Origin: an uncultured Wenzhouxiangella sp.
GTDB taxonomy: Bacteria; Pseudomonadota; Gammaproteobacteria; Xanthomonadales; Wenzhouxiangellaceae
NCBI GenBank assembly: GCA_913057195.1
Contig: CAJXNL010000013.1
Coordinates: forward strand, 1 to 62,762
DNA: 62,762 nucleotides
Direction: 5' to 3'
In this document: positions 37,248 to 46,214 of the stretch, one piece after another
Numbering within the stretch: the stretch's first letter is position 1
Layout of the letters: every line of letters begins with the position of its first letter
Made by a program: the position numbers and the translations under genes
The notes under the pieces: generated by a model
Seen by the model: the letters and a program-made list of their open reading frames with translations, nothing else
What the model was told of the DNA's origin: nothing
Database searches by the model: none

Positions 37248-37790
37248 ATGCACCCATGGATTCAAGCCAGCTTTAAATGGATCGCCATCGGAGCATTGGG
37301 CATTGCCTTGGGTGCGGGTTTGGCTTATTTCACCCGACCCGATGTTCCCGACCCGGGCAGTGAAGGGGCGAGCGTTGGCGATCCGCGGCCGCCTTTACAG
37401 CACACCACATTGGACGGCGAGATGGCTTCGATTGACGCGTTCGATGGTCAAGCGGTGCTGGTGAACTTCTGGGCCACATGGTGCGCCCCCTGCCGGCGGG
37501 AGATGCCGCTGTTGCAAAGCGCCTATGACACGCACGGACAGGACCTGGTGGTGCTGGGGGTGGCGATGGACGATGCAGAACCCGTGGCCGATTTCATCGC
37601 CTCATTGGGGATCACCTACCCAATCTGGGTGGGCCAGACTGATGTGTCTGCCGCGCAGCGGCGTTGGGGCAATGCGGCCGGAGCATTGCCGTACACGGTG
37701 CTGGTGGATGCCCAAGGGGTGATCCGCTGGCAACACTTGGGCGAGGTCAGCCGCGCGCAGCTGGATGAGGCTTTGGCGATCATTTTTTAA
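37248..37790 (+). CDS. TlpA/ResA-family thiol-disulfide oxidoreductase
   Basis: A 180-residue periplasmic thioredoxin tethered by an N-terminal membrane anchor (residues about 12-28). The redox motif is WCAPC in VLVNFWATWCAPCRREMP, with the cis-Pro in AGALPYTVLVD. TlpA/ResA proteins reduce apocytochrome c or sit in other envelope thiol pathways and receive electrons from DsbD or CcdA, and dsbD is the gene immediately upstream. The window's own cytochrome c lipoprotein (2685-3191) could be one client; that is speculation. Confidence 0.92.
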   Translation: MHPWIQASFKWIAIGALGIALGAGLAYFTRPDVPDPGSEGASVGDPRPPLQHTTLDGEMASIDAFDGQAVLVNFWATWCAPCRREMPLLQSAYDTHGQDLVVLGVAMDDAEPVADFIASLGITYPIWVGQTDVSAAQRRWGNAAGALPYTVLVDAQGVIRWQHLGEVSRAQLDEALAIIF

Positions 37791-37844
37791 AGCCAAAAGA
37801 CGCGCCTAAGATACGCTAACGAATGGCGATCTTCGTCGATTGTG

Positions 37845-37873
37845 TAGACAAAATGCCAACTTTTCGGCACAAT
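37845..37873 (+). promoter_or_regulatory. Predicted sigma-70 promoter of aroQ-accB-accC
   Basis: TAGACA (37845-37850) and CACAAT (37868-37873) are 17 bases apart, 36 bases before the aroQ start. The region is AT-richer than its surroundings. Confidence 0.55.
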
Positions 37874-37908
37874 GGAAGATCTTGTCTGCAATGGCTGAGT
37901 GATCTTTC

Positions 37909-38367
37909 ATGCGTATTTTGGTCCTCCACGGTCCCAACTTGAACCTTTTAGGCCAGCGCGAGCCGGCCGTCTACGGCACCACCACCCTTGATGATCTCAA
38001 TACCGAACTGCAGCGTTTCGCTCAGGCCTGTGGCGTCGAGCTGGAAATTGTCCAGTCCAACGCCGAGCATGCATTGATCGATCACATTCAGCACGCTCCA
38101 GAGCGCGGTTTTGAGGCGCTTTTGATCAACCCAGGCGCGTACACGCACACCTCCGTGGCCATTCGGGATGCGCTGAGCGCGACAGGCATCAAGTTTGTCG
38201 AGGTTCACATGAGTCAAGTGGCCGCGCGCGAGCCTTTTCGTCATCACTCGATGATCGCCGATTTGGCAGCCGGAACGGTGTCTGGATTCGGCGCGGATTC
38301 TTATCTGCTGGGTTTGCAGGCTTTGGTGAACCAACACGGCGATGGCGGTGGTGAGACGGACGGATGA
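37909..38367 (+). CDS. aroQ: Type II 3-dehydroquinate dehydratase
   Basis: Third step of the shikimate pathway, dehydrating 3-dehydroquinate. The 152-residue protein has [20 protein letters not shown] with the catalytic Tyr, [12 protein letters not shown], and [17 protein letters not shown] with the substrate-binding Asn. [18 protein letters not shown] carries the catalytic His, with small substitutions compared with the usual VEVHLSNIHAREEFR. It overlaps the accB start by 4 bases (ATGA), the usual aroQ-accB-accC arrangement. Confidence 0.97.
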   Translation: MRILVLHGPNLNLLGQREPAVYGTTTLDDLNTELQRFAQACGVELEIVQSNAEHALIDHIQHAPERGFEALLINPGAYTHTSVAIRDALSATGIKFVEVHMSQVAAREPFRHHSMIADLAAGTVSGFGADSYLLGLQALVNQHGDGGGETDG

Positions 38368-38369
38368 GC

Positions 38370-38846
38370 ATGGATCTTCGAAAAATCAAAAAACTGATTG
38401 AGCTGTTAGAAGAGTCGAATCTGGCTGAAATTGAAATTCATGAGGGTGAGGAGTCGGTGCGCTTGAGTCGCCAGCGTCCGGCCTCGGCCATCCCGCAGCC
38501 GGCTTCTGTGGTCGTGCCCGAGGCGGCTGAGGCGAGTGCCTCACCGGTGCCCCAGTCAAAGTTGGCAAGCGATGATGGGGGCGCTGCAAAAGATGCGTTG
38601 CCGCCTGGCGATATCATCCGCTCGCCCATGGTGGGGACGTTTTATTCTGCTGCCAATCCTGAGTCTCCACCCTTTGTCAGCGTCGGCACCACTGTCAGCG
38701 AAGGGGATGTTTTGTGTTTGGTTGAGGCGATGAAAATGTTCAACCAAATCGAAGCGGAGGCCGACGGCGAGGTGGTCGCGGTGCTGGTTGAAGACGGTCA
38801 ACCCGTTGAGTTTGACGAGCCCTTATTTGTTATTGCACCCGCCTAA
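38370..38846 (+). CDS. accB: Biotin carboxyl carrier protein of acetyl-CoA carboxylase
   Basis: Carries biotin between the carboxylase and transferase halves of acetyl-CoA carboxylase for fatty-acid synthesis. The 158-residue protein starts [22 protein letters not shown], has a flexible Ala/Pro/Ser linker, and a C-terminal biotinyl domain with the thumb and Lys122 in [13 protein letters not shown]. An ATG six bases upstream, overlapping the aroQ stop, is an alternative start, but 38370 matches E. coli AccB. accC follows after 51 bases. Confidence 0.97.
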   Translation: MDLRKIKKLIELLEESNLAEIEIHEGEESVRLSRQRPASAIPQPASVVVPEAAEASASPVPQSKLASDDGGAAKDALPPGDIIRSPMVGTFYSAANPESPPFVSVGTTVSEGDVLCLVEAMKMFNQIEAEADGEVVAVLVEDGQPVEFDEPLFVIAPA

Positions 38847-38897
38847 TGTGCATGTTCAGTCACGCCACGTTGATGTCAATCAAACCCAGAGGTCGCC

Positions 38898-40244
38898 ATG
38901 GCTCGGTTTAATAAGGTGCTGATTGCCAACCGAGGTGAGATTGCTCTGCGAATTTTGCGTGCCTGCCAATCGTTGAACATATCCACCGTGGCGGTGCACT
39001 CGACCATCGATCGCAATTTAAAACACGTCGGCATGGCTGACGAGTCGGTTTGCATCGGCCCTGCCTCAGCCGCCGACAGTTATATGAACATCCCCGCAAT
39101 CATTGCAGCGATGGAGGTCACCGACGCTGAAGCAGTTCATCCTGGCTATGGGTTCTTGGCAGAAAATGCGGATTTTGCTGAGCGGATTGAAGAGTCGGGA
39201 TTTACGTTTATCGGCCCACGGGCCGAGACAATTCGCTTGATGGGTGACAAAGTCTCAGCGATCCACGCCATGTCGCAAGCCGGTGTGCCGTGCGTGCCAG
39301 GCTCTGATGGGCCTTTGGATGACAATGATCAGCGAAGCGCCCGTGTGGCTGAGGAGATCGGCTATCCGGTACTCATCAAAGCCGCAGCAGGTGGCGGCGG
39401 TCGAGGCATGCGGACCGTGCACCATGCCGAAGATTTGATCTCAGCCATTCAAACCACCCGCCAAGAAGCCGAAAACGCATTTGGCGATGGCACGGTTTAT
39501 ATGGAGAAGTTTTTGGCCAATCCGCGCCACATCGAAATCCAGGTGCTGGCCGATGCGCATGGCCATGCGGTGCATTTGGGTGAGCGCGATTGTTCAATGC
39601 AGCGCCGCCACCAAAAAGTGATTGAAGAGGCGCCTGCGCCCGGCATCACTGACGAGCAGCGAGCACACATTGGTGCAGTCTGCACACAGGCGTGTCAACG
39701 CATCGGCTATGTGGGGGCGGGAACGTTTGAATTTTTATATGAAAACGGTGAGTTCTACTTCATCGAAATGAACACCCGCATTCAAGTTGAGCATCCAGTG
39801 ACAGAATGCATCACCGGGATAGATTTGGTGCGCGCCCAAATCGAAATTGCCAGTGGTGAACCGTTGCCCTTTGGTCAAGATGACATCCAGTTTTCTGGAC
39901 ACGCGGTTGAGTGTCGAATCAACGCTGAAGATCCCGAACGCTTCTTGCCTCAACCCGGCACCATCACGGCCTTTCATGCACCGGGAGGGCCTGGCATTCG
40001 GGTCGACTCGCATGTCTATGATGGCTACACCGTGCCGCCCAATTATGATTCGATGATTGGCAAGCTGATTGCGCACGGGCCAAGTCGCAAGCAAGCGATG
40101 ACACGCATGCGTGTTGCGCTAGACGAGATGGTGCTCAAAGGCTTGGTGACCAACGTCGGACTTCACCAGCGCTTGATCCGAGACCCCGGGTTTAAAGCCG
40201 GCGAGACCAACATTCACTATCTGGAATCGAAACTGGCAAAGTGA
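38898..40244 (+). CDS. accC: Biotin carboxylase subunit of acetyl-CoA carboxylase
   Basis: Carboxylates BCCP-biotin using ATP and bicarbonate. The 448-residue ATP-grasp enzyme has [35 protein letters not shown], the glycine-rich loop [24 protein letters not shown], and the biotin carboxylase signature [18 protein letters not shown] with the catalytic Glu and Arg. Length is typical. Its last 28 bases overlap the convergent CheW-like gene. It forms an operon with aroQ and accB. Confidence 0.98.
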   Translation: MARFNKVLIANRGEIALRILRACQSLNISTVAVHSTIDRNLKHVGMADESVCIGPASAADSYMNIPAIIAAMEVTDAEAVHPGYGFLAENADFAERIEESGFTFIGPRAETIRLMGDKVSAIHAMSQAGVPCVPGSDGPLDDNDQRSARVAEEIGYPVLIKAAAGGGGRGMRTVHHAEDLISAIQTTRQEAENAFGDGTVYMEKFLANPRHIEIQVLADAHGHAVHLGERDCSMQRRHQKVIEEAPAPGITDEQRAHIGAVCTQACQRIGYVGAGTFEFLYENGEFYFIEMNTRIQVEHPVTECITGIDLVRAQIEIASGEPLPFGQDDIQFSGHAVECRINAEDPERFLPQPGTITAFHAPGGPGIRVDSHVYDGYTVPPNYDSMIGKLIAHGPSRKQAMTRMRVALDEMVLKGLVTNVGLHQRLIRDPGFKAGETNIHYLESKLAK

Positions 40245-41077
40245 CCTTGTGCGTTGATGGCCCGCGCCAACGCGACGCGATCAAGGCCCAGTGGGGGTGG
40301 CGTGTCTGGCCGCTGCCAAGACGGCAGCTGCGTCAAATAAATCCCCATGGATGCAAAGCCGGTCGCGACCTGTTTGGGGACGTGCAGCTGCACGATGCAG
40401 CCTTCAAGCGATGCCTCCCCGACCTCTGTTATGGCCACCACGGGCGCCTCTTGACCATCCCACATCACCGTCCCCAAAGGCGCCACCGTCGGCGTTGCCC
40501 CACCGCTGGAAGCGTGCGGATCGTCTTCAGAGCGGCTGATGCGATTGGAATCGGTCAGCGGCGACATGCCATCGGCGGTCATCACCGCACAGACTTCACT
40601 GGGGATGAGCCCCCAACTCGAGGCGGGATCCTCGCCGACTGTCAGCCACACCGACGCGCTGTCTTGTTGAGGCTGCGGCGCCAATAACGATGCGTGGGGC
40701 AGGCGATCAAGCGGCGCTTCAGTCAAGAGCGGTCGCGTTGGCGCTTGGGTCTGGAAAAGATGCTGGTGCAGCAGCCGCTCGCTGAGCTGGCTGGCGTCGT
40801 TGTCGCATGACTCGGGCGATGGGTGGGGCGCCGATTGGCGAGCGAGCAAGCGGTCAATGCGCGCATACCACTGGCCCCAGTCGGCCACTGGCGCGTGGGC
40901 AGGCAGCTCGTTCAATATCATCCGCCCCAGCCAGCCCAGGCGGCGCATTGATGGGCTCAAATGCGCCGATTGAGCCACGCTGGTGAGTGCTTGGGCCAGG
41001 GGTTCACGCTCGCCACGGTCAACGAACGCCCAAAGGGCGTGCTGGTAAGCCTGTCGCAGGGTCGGTGATGGGTTCAT
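40217..41077 (-). CDS. Uncharacterised protein with possible CheW-like C-terminal domain
   Basis: I do not recognise this 286-residue protein with certainty. No signal peptide or membrane span. The N-terminal 90 residues look helical; the middle is Pro/Gln-rich linker. The C-terminal half, [20 protein letters not shown] then [17 protein letters not shown] then [20 protein letters not shown], follows the strand order of CheW/ChpC adaptor domains (hydrophobic strand, IP-x-x-x-V, G-x-x-x-W-x-G-x-x-x-P-V-V). It lies 4 bases after a coiled-coil membrane gene and next to gshB, where Pseudomonas has the pil-chp chemosensory cluster. It overlaps accC by 28 bases. The CheW call is tentative. Confidence 0.55.
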   Translation of the reverse strand: MNPSPTLRQAYQHALWAFVDRGEREPLAQALTSVAQSAHLSPSMRRLGWLGRMILNELPAHAPVADWGQWYARIDRLLARQSAPHPSPESCDNDASQLSERLLHQHLFQTQAPTRPLLTEAPLDRLPHASLLAPQPQQDSASVWLTVGEDPASSWGLIPSEVCAVMTADGMSPLTDSNRISRSEDDPHASSGGATPTVAPLGTVMWDGQEAPVVAITEVGEASLEGCIVQLHVPKQVATGFASMGIYLTQLPSWQRPDTPPPLGLDRVALARAINAQGHFASFDSR

Positions 41078-41081
41078 GGTG

Positions 41082-41849
41082 TCATGACTCAGGGCTTGGC
41101 GCGGGTGGGGTCTGTGAGGCTTGCGCGGTCGCGGTTAGGGTCTCTAAGGCGCGCTGAACATCGGTCAGGGCGTCAAGGGTTTGGGTGCATGATGCGATCA
41201 ACGGCTGGAGTTGATGGTCAATGGCTGACAGCGCGGCCAGGGTGGCCTGATGGCGTTCTTGTCCGGGCTGATCGTGCCATTGAGTCACTTGTTTTAGCAC
41301 ATCGCGCGCGCGCGTCAGCGGCGCGGCGAGGGTTTGATCCAAAGCACTGTCGATGGGCTCATCTTGCCTGGTTTCCAAGCTGGGTTGATCCGCCGGTGAG
41401 GCGGTCTGGAGCTCTTTGAGGCGCTGATTCAGTTGATCAATCCGTTCGGAGTGCCGTGCGCGGTGGTGGGTTTGCACATCGAGCCAGGCCATGTCGAGTC
41501 GTTGTTCGATGTCGTTGAGTTGAGACCGCAACGCTGAATCACCTGGATCGGTCTTGAGGGCGTCGATGCAGTCGTTGAGCTCAGCTTGCAGTGACTCTAG
41601 GACATCGCGGTGATATTCAGTCGCTTCCAGCGCTTGCAGCGTCGCCGCCAACGCTTGGCTGGTCGCGGCGTGGTGCAGGCGAGTGGCGTGATCATCACGA
41701 ACAGCCGACTGGGATCGGGGCTTCCGGATCCAGGCCACGAGCAGTGACAGCACCCAGCCCACGGCCATGGTGAACGTGGCCAGGACCCAAATCACCGGCT
41801 CGACGTTCAAGGCCCATTCGAGGAGAGGCTTTAGCGGCTCTGGCGTCAT
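41082..41849 (-). CDS. Coiled-coil membrane protein of unknown function
   Basis: A 255-residue protein with one N-terminal membrane span (about residues 18-40, with WVLSLLVAWIRK at its inner edge) followed by a long helical coiled coil (about 55-245) rich in Gln, Leu, Asp and Ala, then a short Pro-rich end. There is no methyl-accepting chemotaxis signalling tip and no HAMP. It is the first gene of a two-gene minus-strand unit with the possible CheW-like protein, divergent from gshB. Such anchored coiled coils often act as scaffolds, but no function can be assigned. Confidence 0.7.
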   Translation of the reverse strand: MTPEPLKPLLEWALNVEPVIWVLATFTMAVGWVLSLLVAWIRKPRSQSAVRDDHATRLHHAATSQALAATLQALEATEYHRDVLESLQAELNDCIDALKTDPGDSALRSQLNDIEQRLDMAWLDVQTHHRARHSERIDQLNQRLKELQTASPADQPSLETRQDEPIDSALDQTLAAPLTRARDVLKQVTQWHDQPGQERHQATLAALSAIDHQLQPLIASCTQTLDALTDVQRALETLTATAQASQTPPAPSPES

Positions 41850-41864
41850 CGTGATCCTTTGCGC

Positions 41865-41893
41865 TCGTCAGGTCGGTAGAATACCCTTATATT
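41865..41893 (+). promoter_or_regulatory. Possible promoter of the gshB operon
   Basis: TCGTCA (41865-41870) and TATATT (41888-41893), 17 bases apart, lie between the divergent start at 41849 and the gshB start. A strong GGAGG (41901-41905) follows, giving a very short leader. Confidence 0.4.
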
Positions 41894-41909
41894 GAGTCAT
41901 GGAGGCGTT

Positions 41910-42848
41910 ATGCGTCGCAACCTCATCATGGTGATGGATGACATCGCCGACATCAAGCCCAGCAAAGACACATCGTTTGCATTCTTACTTGAAGCCCAGC
42001 GACGAGGCTATGCCTTGGGTTATGCGCGCATGCACGGCTTGTCACTGCACGGCCCAAACGCCCACGCTGAATGCCACCCGTTGACCGTGACCGATGACCC
42101 CAATGACTGGTACAGCTTAGGCGAGGGCCTCACGCACGTTTTTGGGGGTGACGATCTGGTGATGATGCGCCAAGATCCCCCGGTCGACGCCGACTATCTG
42201 TACGCCACGCTGGTGCTGGATCGGGCCAAGGCCCAGGGCGCGCACGTGGTCAACGATCCCCAAGCGCTTCGTGATTTTAATGAGAAGCTGGCAATCGCTC
42301 AGTTTGGTGATTGGATGCCGCCCACGGTGGTCAGCGCCTCTCACACAACCCTGAAAGGGTTTGTTGATGAACACCAAACGGCGGTGCTTAAACCCCTGGA
42401 CGGCATGGGCGGCCGCGGCATTTTTTTGGCCCGCTCGGGCGAGGCGAACATCAATGCGATCCTTGAGACATTGACCGGCGGTGAGCGCCACATGGCCATG
42501 GCGCAGGCTTTCTTGCCGGAGATTGCCTCGGGTGATAAACGCGTGTTGGTGGTCAACGGCGAAATCGTGCCGGTGATGCTGGCGCGGATTCCCGGTGAAA
42601 GTGACTTTCGCGGCAACCTGGCCCAGGGGGGGCGGGGCGAGGCACAGCCGGTGACTGAGGTCGAGCGAGCGTTGGTCGCCGACATTGCCCCCACGCTGAT
42701 CGAGGCCGGCGTTGTGTTCGCCGGTCTCGATGTCATCGGTGATCGATTGACGGAGGTCAACGTCACCAGCCCAACTTGCGTGCGCGAGTTGGACCAGGCG
42801 TTTGGACTGAATATCGCGGGCCAACTTTTTGATGCGCTGGAAGAATAG
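41910..42848 (+). CDS. gshB: Glutathione synthetase
   Basis: Joins gamma-glutamylcysteine to glycine with ATP. The 312-residue ATP-grasp protein has MVMDDIADIKPSKDTSFA at the start, VMMRQDPPVDADYLYAT, KPLDGMGGRGIFL, the nucleotide-binding QAFLPEIASGDKRVLVVNGE, and EVNVTSPTCVRELD with the metal-ligand Glu and Asn. ATG 41910 is chosen over an upstream TTG because of the GGAGG five bases before it. The following tonB-like gene overlaps its end by 17 bases. Confidence 0.97.
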   Translation: MRRNLIMVMDDIADIKPSKDTSFAFLLEAQRRGYALGYARMHGLSLHGPNAHAECHPLTVTDDPNDWYSLGEGLTHVFGGDDLVMMRQDPPVDADYLYATLVLDRAKAQGAHVVNDPQALRDFNEKLAIAQFGDWMPPTVVSASHTTLKGFVDEHQTAVLKPLDGMGGRGIFLARSGEANINAILETLTGGERHMAMAQAFLPEIASGDKRVLVVNGEIVPVMLARIPGESDFRGNLAQGGRGEAQPVTEVERALVADIAPTLIEAGVVFAGLDVIGDRLTEVNVTSPTCVRELDQAFGLNIAGQLFDALEE

Positions 42849-43611
42849 CCCAGACCCATCGAATGACCGCCTGTGGCCAGCCCTTTTGGGCGCGGTGCTG
42901 ATCCATGTTGGCCTGGTGGTGCTGGTGGACTGGGATGGGTTCACCCCAAGCAGCGCACCATCGATGGATGTGGTCTGGGTGCCCACCGTGCCTGAGCCTT
43001 TGGCGCCGGCTCCTGAAGCGCCTGATTTTTTGGCCAATGCCAACCAAACGGGCGGACAAGAGAACGAGTCCGATCAGGCCTCTGAGCCTCCAAGCGGGCG
43101 CGCAGATCGCCCCGATGCCGCAACGCCTGATGCCCAGACGCCGAGCCAGGCGCGTGTCGATGAAGATGCGGATGAACCGGGTCGCGTGTTGGATCTGTCG
43201 GGGGCGTTGCCCAGTCGAGACAACAACGATTGGGCTCACTCGGCGCAGCGCTTGGAAGCGGACCCTCGCCATAAGCGGATCAACGCATCCACCCGCGAGC
43301 ATCGATTTGCGGCCTATATGGCCGCATGGACCCAAAAGATCGAGCGTGTGGGTCGGCTGCATTACCCACAAGAGGCGAGACGGCGAGGGCTATCGGGGAG
43401 TTTGGTTTTGAGTGTTGAGCTGTTGCCCTCAGGGCAGGTCGATGAGGTGATCATTGAACGCTCCTCGGGGCATCCATTCTTGGATGAGGCCGCGCGTGAG
43501 ATTGTGGCCATGGCGTCACCTTTTGCGCCCCTGCCGATTGAACCTGGCGAGCTCGATCGACTCACGATTACCCGAACATGGCAATTTTCAAGTGGGGGTG
43601 CCTTTCGCTGA
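42832..43611 (+). CDS. TonB-family energy transducer
   Basis: A 259-residue protein with one N-terminal anchor (near residues 17-34), a long Pro/Ala/Asp-rich periplasmic linker, and a C-terminal TonB domain (YPQEARRRGLSGSLVLSVELLPSGQV then SSGHPFLDEAAREIV). TonB proteins transmit ExbBD proton-motive energy to outer-membrane receptors. No exbB, exbD or receptor gene is nearby. The gshB-tonB-algH order is conserved in Pseudomonas (tonB3, linked there to twitching motility). ATG 42832 is used; it overlaps gshB by 17 bases. Confidence 0.88.
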   Translation: MRWKNSPDPSNDRLWPALLGAVLIHVGLVVLVDWDGFTPSSAPSMDVVWVPTVPEPLAPAPEAPDFLANANQTGGQENESDQASEPPSGRADRPDAATPDAQTPSQARVDEDADEPGRVLDLSGALPSRDNNDWAHSAQRLEADPRHKRINASTREHRFAAYMAAWTQKIERVGRLHYPQEARRRGLSGSLVLSVELLPSGQVDEVIIERSSGHPFLDEAAREIVAMASPFAPLPIEPGELDRLTITRTWQFSSGGAFR

Positions 43612-43623
43612 TAGAATGACAGC

Positions 43624-44187
43624 ATGAGTTATTTAGAACAGCAGTTTTTAGTGGCGATGCCTGATCTTGATGATCCTAACTTCACCCGCGGCGTCATGCT
43701 GATGGCACAACACAATGACGATGGGGCGTTGGGGTTGGTGATTAATCGCCCTTCAAATTTGCACTTGAGTGATTTGTTTGATCAGATGGGGTTGGACCAT
43801 CCCGACCCCAGCGCGGCTGAGAAGCTGGTGTTTGAGGGCGGGCCACTGCACCGTGAGCGGGGGTTGGTGCTCCATGAAACGGAGGCTTCAGATCCTGAAT
43901 GGGATTCCAGCTTGCACGTCGGCCGGCGGCTGAAAATCACGACTTCCAAGGACATTCTTGAGGCCATCGCCGAAGGCAAAGGGCCATCACGATTCCTGGT
44001 GGCATTGGGCTATGCCGGTTGGGAAGCCGGCCAGCTTGAACAAGAGATTCGGGACAATGTGTGGCTGAACGTCGATGTGCAAACCGACATCGTTTTTGAC
44101 GTGCCGGTGGAGCAACGTTGGGCGCAAGCCGTGGCAACACTGGGGTTTAGCGCCGACGCCTTGCAGCCCTCAGGCGGGCATGCCTAA
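43624..44187 (+). CDS. AlgH/YqgE (DUF179) family protein
   Basis: A 187-residue soluble protein with the DUF179 hallmarks: YLEQQFLVAMPDLDDPNFTRGV, DGALGLVINRPS, FEGGPLHRERGLVLH and GYAGWEAGQLEQEI. The biochemical role is unknown; in Pseudomonas the homologue AlgH affects alginate-related regulation. It is preceded by a short spacer after the tonB-like gene, and its end overlaps ruvX by 8 bases, the usual yqgE-yqgF neighbourhood. Confidence 0.94.
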   Translation: MSYLEQQFLVAMPDLDDPNFTRGVMLMAQHNDDGALGLVINRPSNLHLSDLFDQMGLDHPDPSAAEKLVFEGGPLHRERGLVLHETEASDPEWDSSLHVGRRLKITTSKDILEAIAEGKGPSRFLVALGYAGWEAGQLEQEIRDNVWLNVDVQTDIVFDVPVEQRWAQAVATLGFSADALQPSGGHA

Positions 44188-44629
44188 GTCGGGCACAGCG
44201 CTCGCGCTCGACTACGGCAAAGCCAAGACCGGCGTGGCTGTGGGTCACCCACTCACCGGCTCGGCTCAACCTTTGAACCCGCTCCCTTCAAAATCTCAAG
44301 CCCAGCTGCTGGCGGGTCTGGCTGAGCTCTTCCGCGCTTGGCAACCGGCCCACGTCGTGGTAGGTCTGCCATTGGCCTCCGATGGTTTAGACACGCCGAT
44401 GAGCGAGACCATTCGCGCGTTCGGTGACACGCTCCAGAATGCCCACCCAGGGGTTGAAGTCATCTTTCATGATGAACGTTTGACCTCACAAGCAGCAGCG
44501 AGTGTGCATGCAGATCGGCGACAATCCGGTCAATCCAGGTCGCGCGATGCCCAAAAGCTCGATTCGGTGGCCGCGGCGTTGATTTTAGAGTCGTGGATGC
44601 GCGAGCAGCAGGAGGCCTCATGTCACTGA
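44180..44629 (+). CDS. ruvX: RuvX/YqgF RNase H-fold nuclease
   Basis: YqgF is implicated in pre-16S rRNA 5'-end processing and in Holliday-junction resolution. The 149-residue protein has the RNase H-fold acidic residue in LALDYGKAKTGVAVGHP, HVVVGLPLASDG, and FHDERLTSQAAASV with the second acidic position. ATG 44180 overlaps algH by 8 bases and gives the family N-terminus; longer frames upstream do not match. The pyrB start lies within its last codons. Confidence 0.93.
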   Translation: MPKSGTALALDYGKAKTGVAVGHPLTGSAQPLNPLPSKSQAQLLAGLAELFRAWQPAHVVVGLPLASDGLDTPMSETIRAFGDTLQNAHPGVEVIFHDERLTSQAAASVHADRRQSGQSRSRDAQKLDSVAAALILESWMREQQEASCH

Positions 44630-45516
44630 ATGCTTTAATAGATATCGATGCACTGAGCGATCAGCACATTGAACGCATCATCGATCGGTCGGTGGCCTTG
44701 CTCAACGGCGCTGAGCCTTTGATCAGAAGCCACATCATGGCCAATTTGTTCTTTGAGCCAAGCACGCGGACCCGAACGTCATTCGAGATCGCCGCCAGGC
44801 GGTTGGGGCTTACGGTCATCAACATGGACGGCCCTCGGTCATCCATGACCAAAGGCGAATCCCTCATCGATACCTTGGCGACGCTGCACGCCATGGGGGT
44901 GGAGTTGGCGGTGCTTCGTCACGGACAAACTGGCATTTGCCATGAGATCCTCAACCATCTCCCCGACGGGCTGGCGTTGATCAACGCCGGCGATGGGTGT
45001 GGGAATCATCCCACTCAAGCACTTTTGGACGCGGCCACGCTCACCAGCTTGGGCGTGGCGTTTCGCGATGCCAAGATTGTGATCGTGGGTGATTTGCGCC
45101 ACTCGCGCGTGGCGCGCTCGAACATGGCGCTGTTGTCGCGACTTGGCGTTGGGAACATCACGCTAGCCGCCCCAGAGCCCTGGCTGCCTGAGACGGTCCC
45201 TGACGGTGTGATGGTGAGTCAATCGAGCACTTTGGACGACGCCTTAGACGACGCCGATGTGGTGATGATGCTCAGAGTTCAGCAAGAGCGCATGGATGAA
45301 GGGGTCGACTGGGCGGCCTACCATGCCGACTGGGGGTTGACCACCCAGCGTTTGACCCGAGCCAAACCCGATTGCTGGGTGATGCACCCGGGTCCGATGA
45401 ATCGAGGCATTGAAATCACCGATGAGGTCGCCGGCGGTGCTCAATCGCTGGTGCTCAAGCAGGTGCAAATGAGTGTTTGTACACGCATGGCCATTTTTGA
45501 GTCGATGCTGGCTTAA
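44620..45516 (+). CDS. pyrB: Aspartate carbamoyltransferase catalytic subunit
   Basis: First committed step of pyrimidine synthesis: carbamoyl phosphate plus aspartate. The 298-residue enzyme has the carbamoyl-phosphate motif FFEPSTRTRTSFE, HPTQALLDAATL, and the aspartate-binding loop HPGPMNRGIEI. No regulatory subunit (pyrI) follows, nor the inactive dihydroorotase pyrC' that accompanies PyrB in Pseudomonas. ATG 44620 overlaps ruvX by 10 bases. pyrR, often between ruvX and pyrB, is absent. Confidence 0.96.
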   Translation: MSLNALIDIDALSDQHIERIIDRSVALLNGAEPLIRSHIMANLFFEPSTRTRTSFEIAARRLGLTVINMDGPRSSMTKGESLIDTLATLHAMGVELAVLRHGQTGICHEILNHLPDGLALINAGDGCGNHPTQALLDAATLTSLGVAFRDAKIVIVGDLRHSRVARSNMALLSRLGVGNITLAAPEPWLPETVPDGVMVSQSSTLDDALDDADVVMMLRVQQERMDEGVDWAAYHADWGLTTQRLTRAKPDCWVMHPGPMNRGIEITDEVAGGAQSLVLKQVQMSVCTRMAIFESMLA

Positions 45517-45548
45517 CCTCCAGGGGCGAGTCGACTACAATTGAAGTT

Positions 45549-46214
45549 ATGACCACCGAATCCATTGAGCGCCCACTTCGCCGCATTCGAAGTTTTGTGC
45601 GCCGCCCCGGTCGGTTAACGCCTGCACAAGACCATGCCCTCAATACCCTACTGGCCCAGTATCAGTGGCAGCCCAGTGACATGGCAGATGGCGGGCCTTG
45701 GGTGATGGAGATCGGCTTTGGCAACGGCCAAGCGCTGGTGGAAATGGCCCAAGCTGAACCGGATCATCGATTCCTCGGCGTTGAGGTGCACCCACCTGGG
45801 GTGGGTCGGCTGCTCAAAGCACTTGATGACCACGGCATCGACAATGTTCGCGTGGCGATGGTTGATGCGGTCGACTTGCTTTGTCATGACATCCCCGATC
45901 ATGGCTTGGATGAGGTTCGAATTTATTTTCCGGATCCGTGGCCCAAAAAGCGCCACCACAAGCGCCGGCTGATTCAACCTGATTTTGTGGCGCTGCTGCA
46001 TGCCAAACTCAAGCCCCATGGGCGGGTGCACTTGGCGACCGATTGGGCGCCTTATGCCGAGTGGATGGTGACGGTCTTGGCCGGGCATGGCGGCTTTGAT
46101 CGCGTTTGTGAGCCTGAACTTCGACGCCCCAGTACGCACTTTGAGCGGCGCGGTCAACGGCGCGGTCACACCATTGTGGATTTGGTTTACCAGACGCAGG
46201 TGGGGGCGCTTTGA
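45549..46214 (+). CDS. trmB: tRNA (guanine-N7-)-methyltransferase
   Basis: Methylates G46 in the variable loop of tRNA with SAM. The 221-residue protein has IRSFVRRPGRLTPAQ near the start, the SAM site EIGFGNGQALVEMA, and FPDPWPKKRHHKRRL with the catalytic Asp and substrate-binding basic patch, then HLATDWAPYAEWM. Length is normal. Its stop TGA shares one base with the ATG of the SLC13 permease (TGATG at 46212-46216), indicating coupling. Confidence 0.95.
   Translation: MTTESIERPLRRIRSFVRRPGRLTPAQDHALNTLLAQYQWQPSDMADGGPWVMEIGFGNGQALVEMAQAEPDHRFLGVEVHPPGVGRLLKALDDHGIDNVRVAMVDAVDLLCHDIPDHGLDEVRIYFPDPWPKKRHHKRRLIQPDFVALLHAKLKPHGRVHLATDWAPYAEWMVTVLAGHGGFDRVCEPELRRPSTHFERRGQRRGHTIVDLVYQTQVGAL

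Noticed and set aside
41084-41849. Plus-strand ORFs opposite the coiled-coil protein
   Set aside because: They are shadows with Arg/Trp-rich composition and no start signals.
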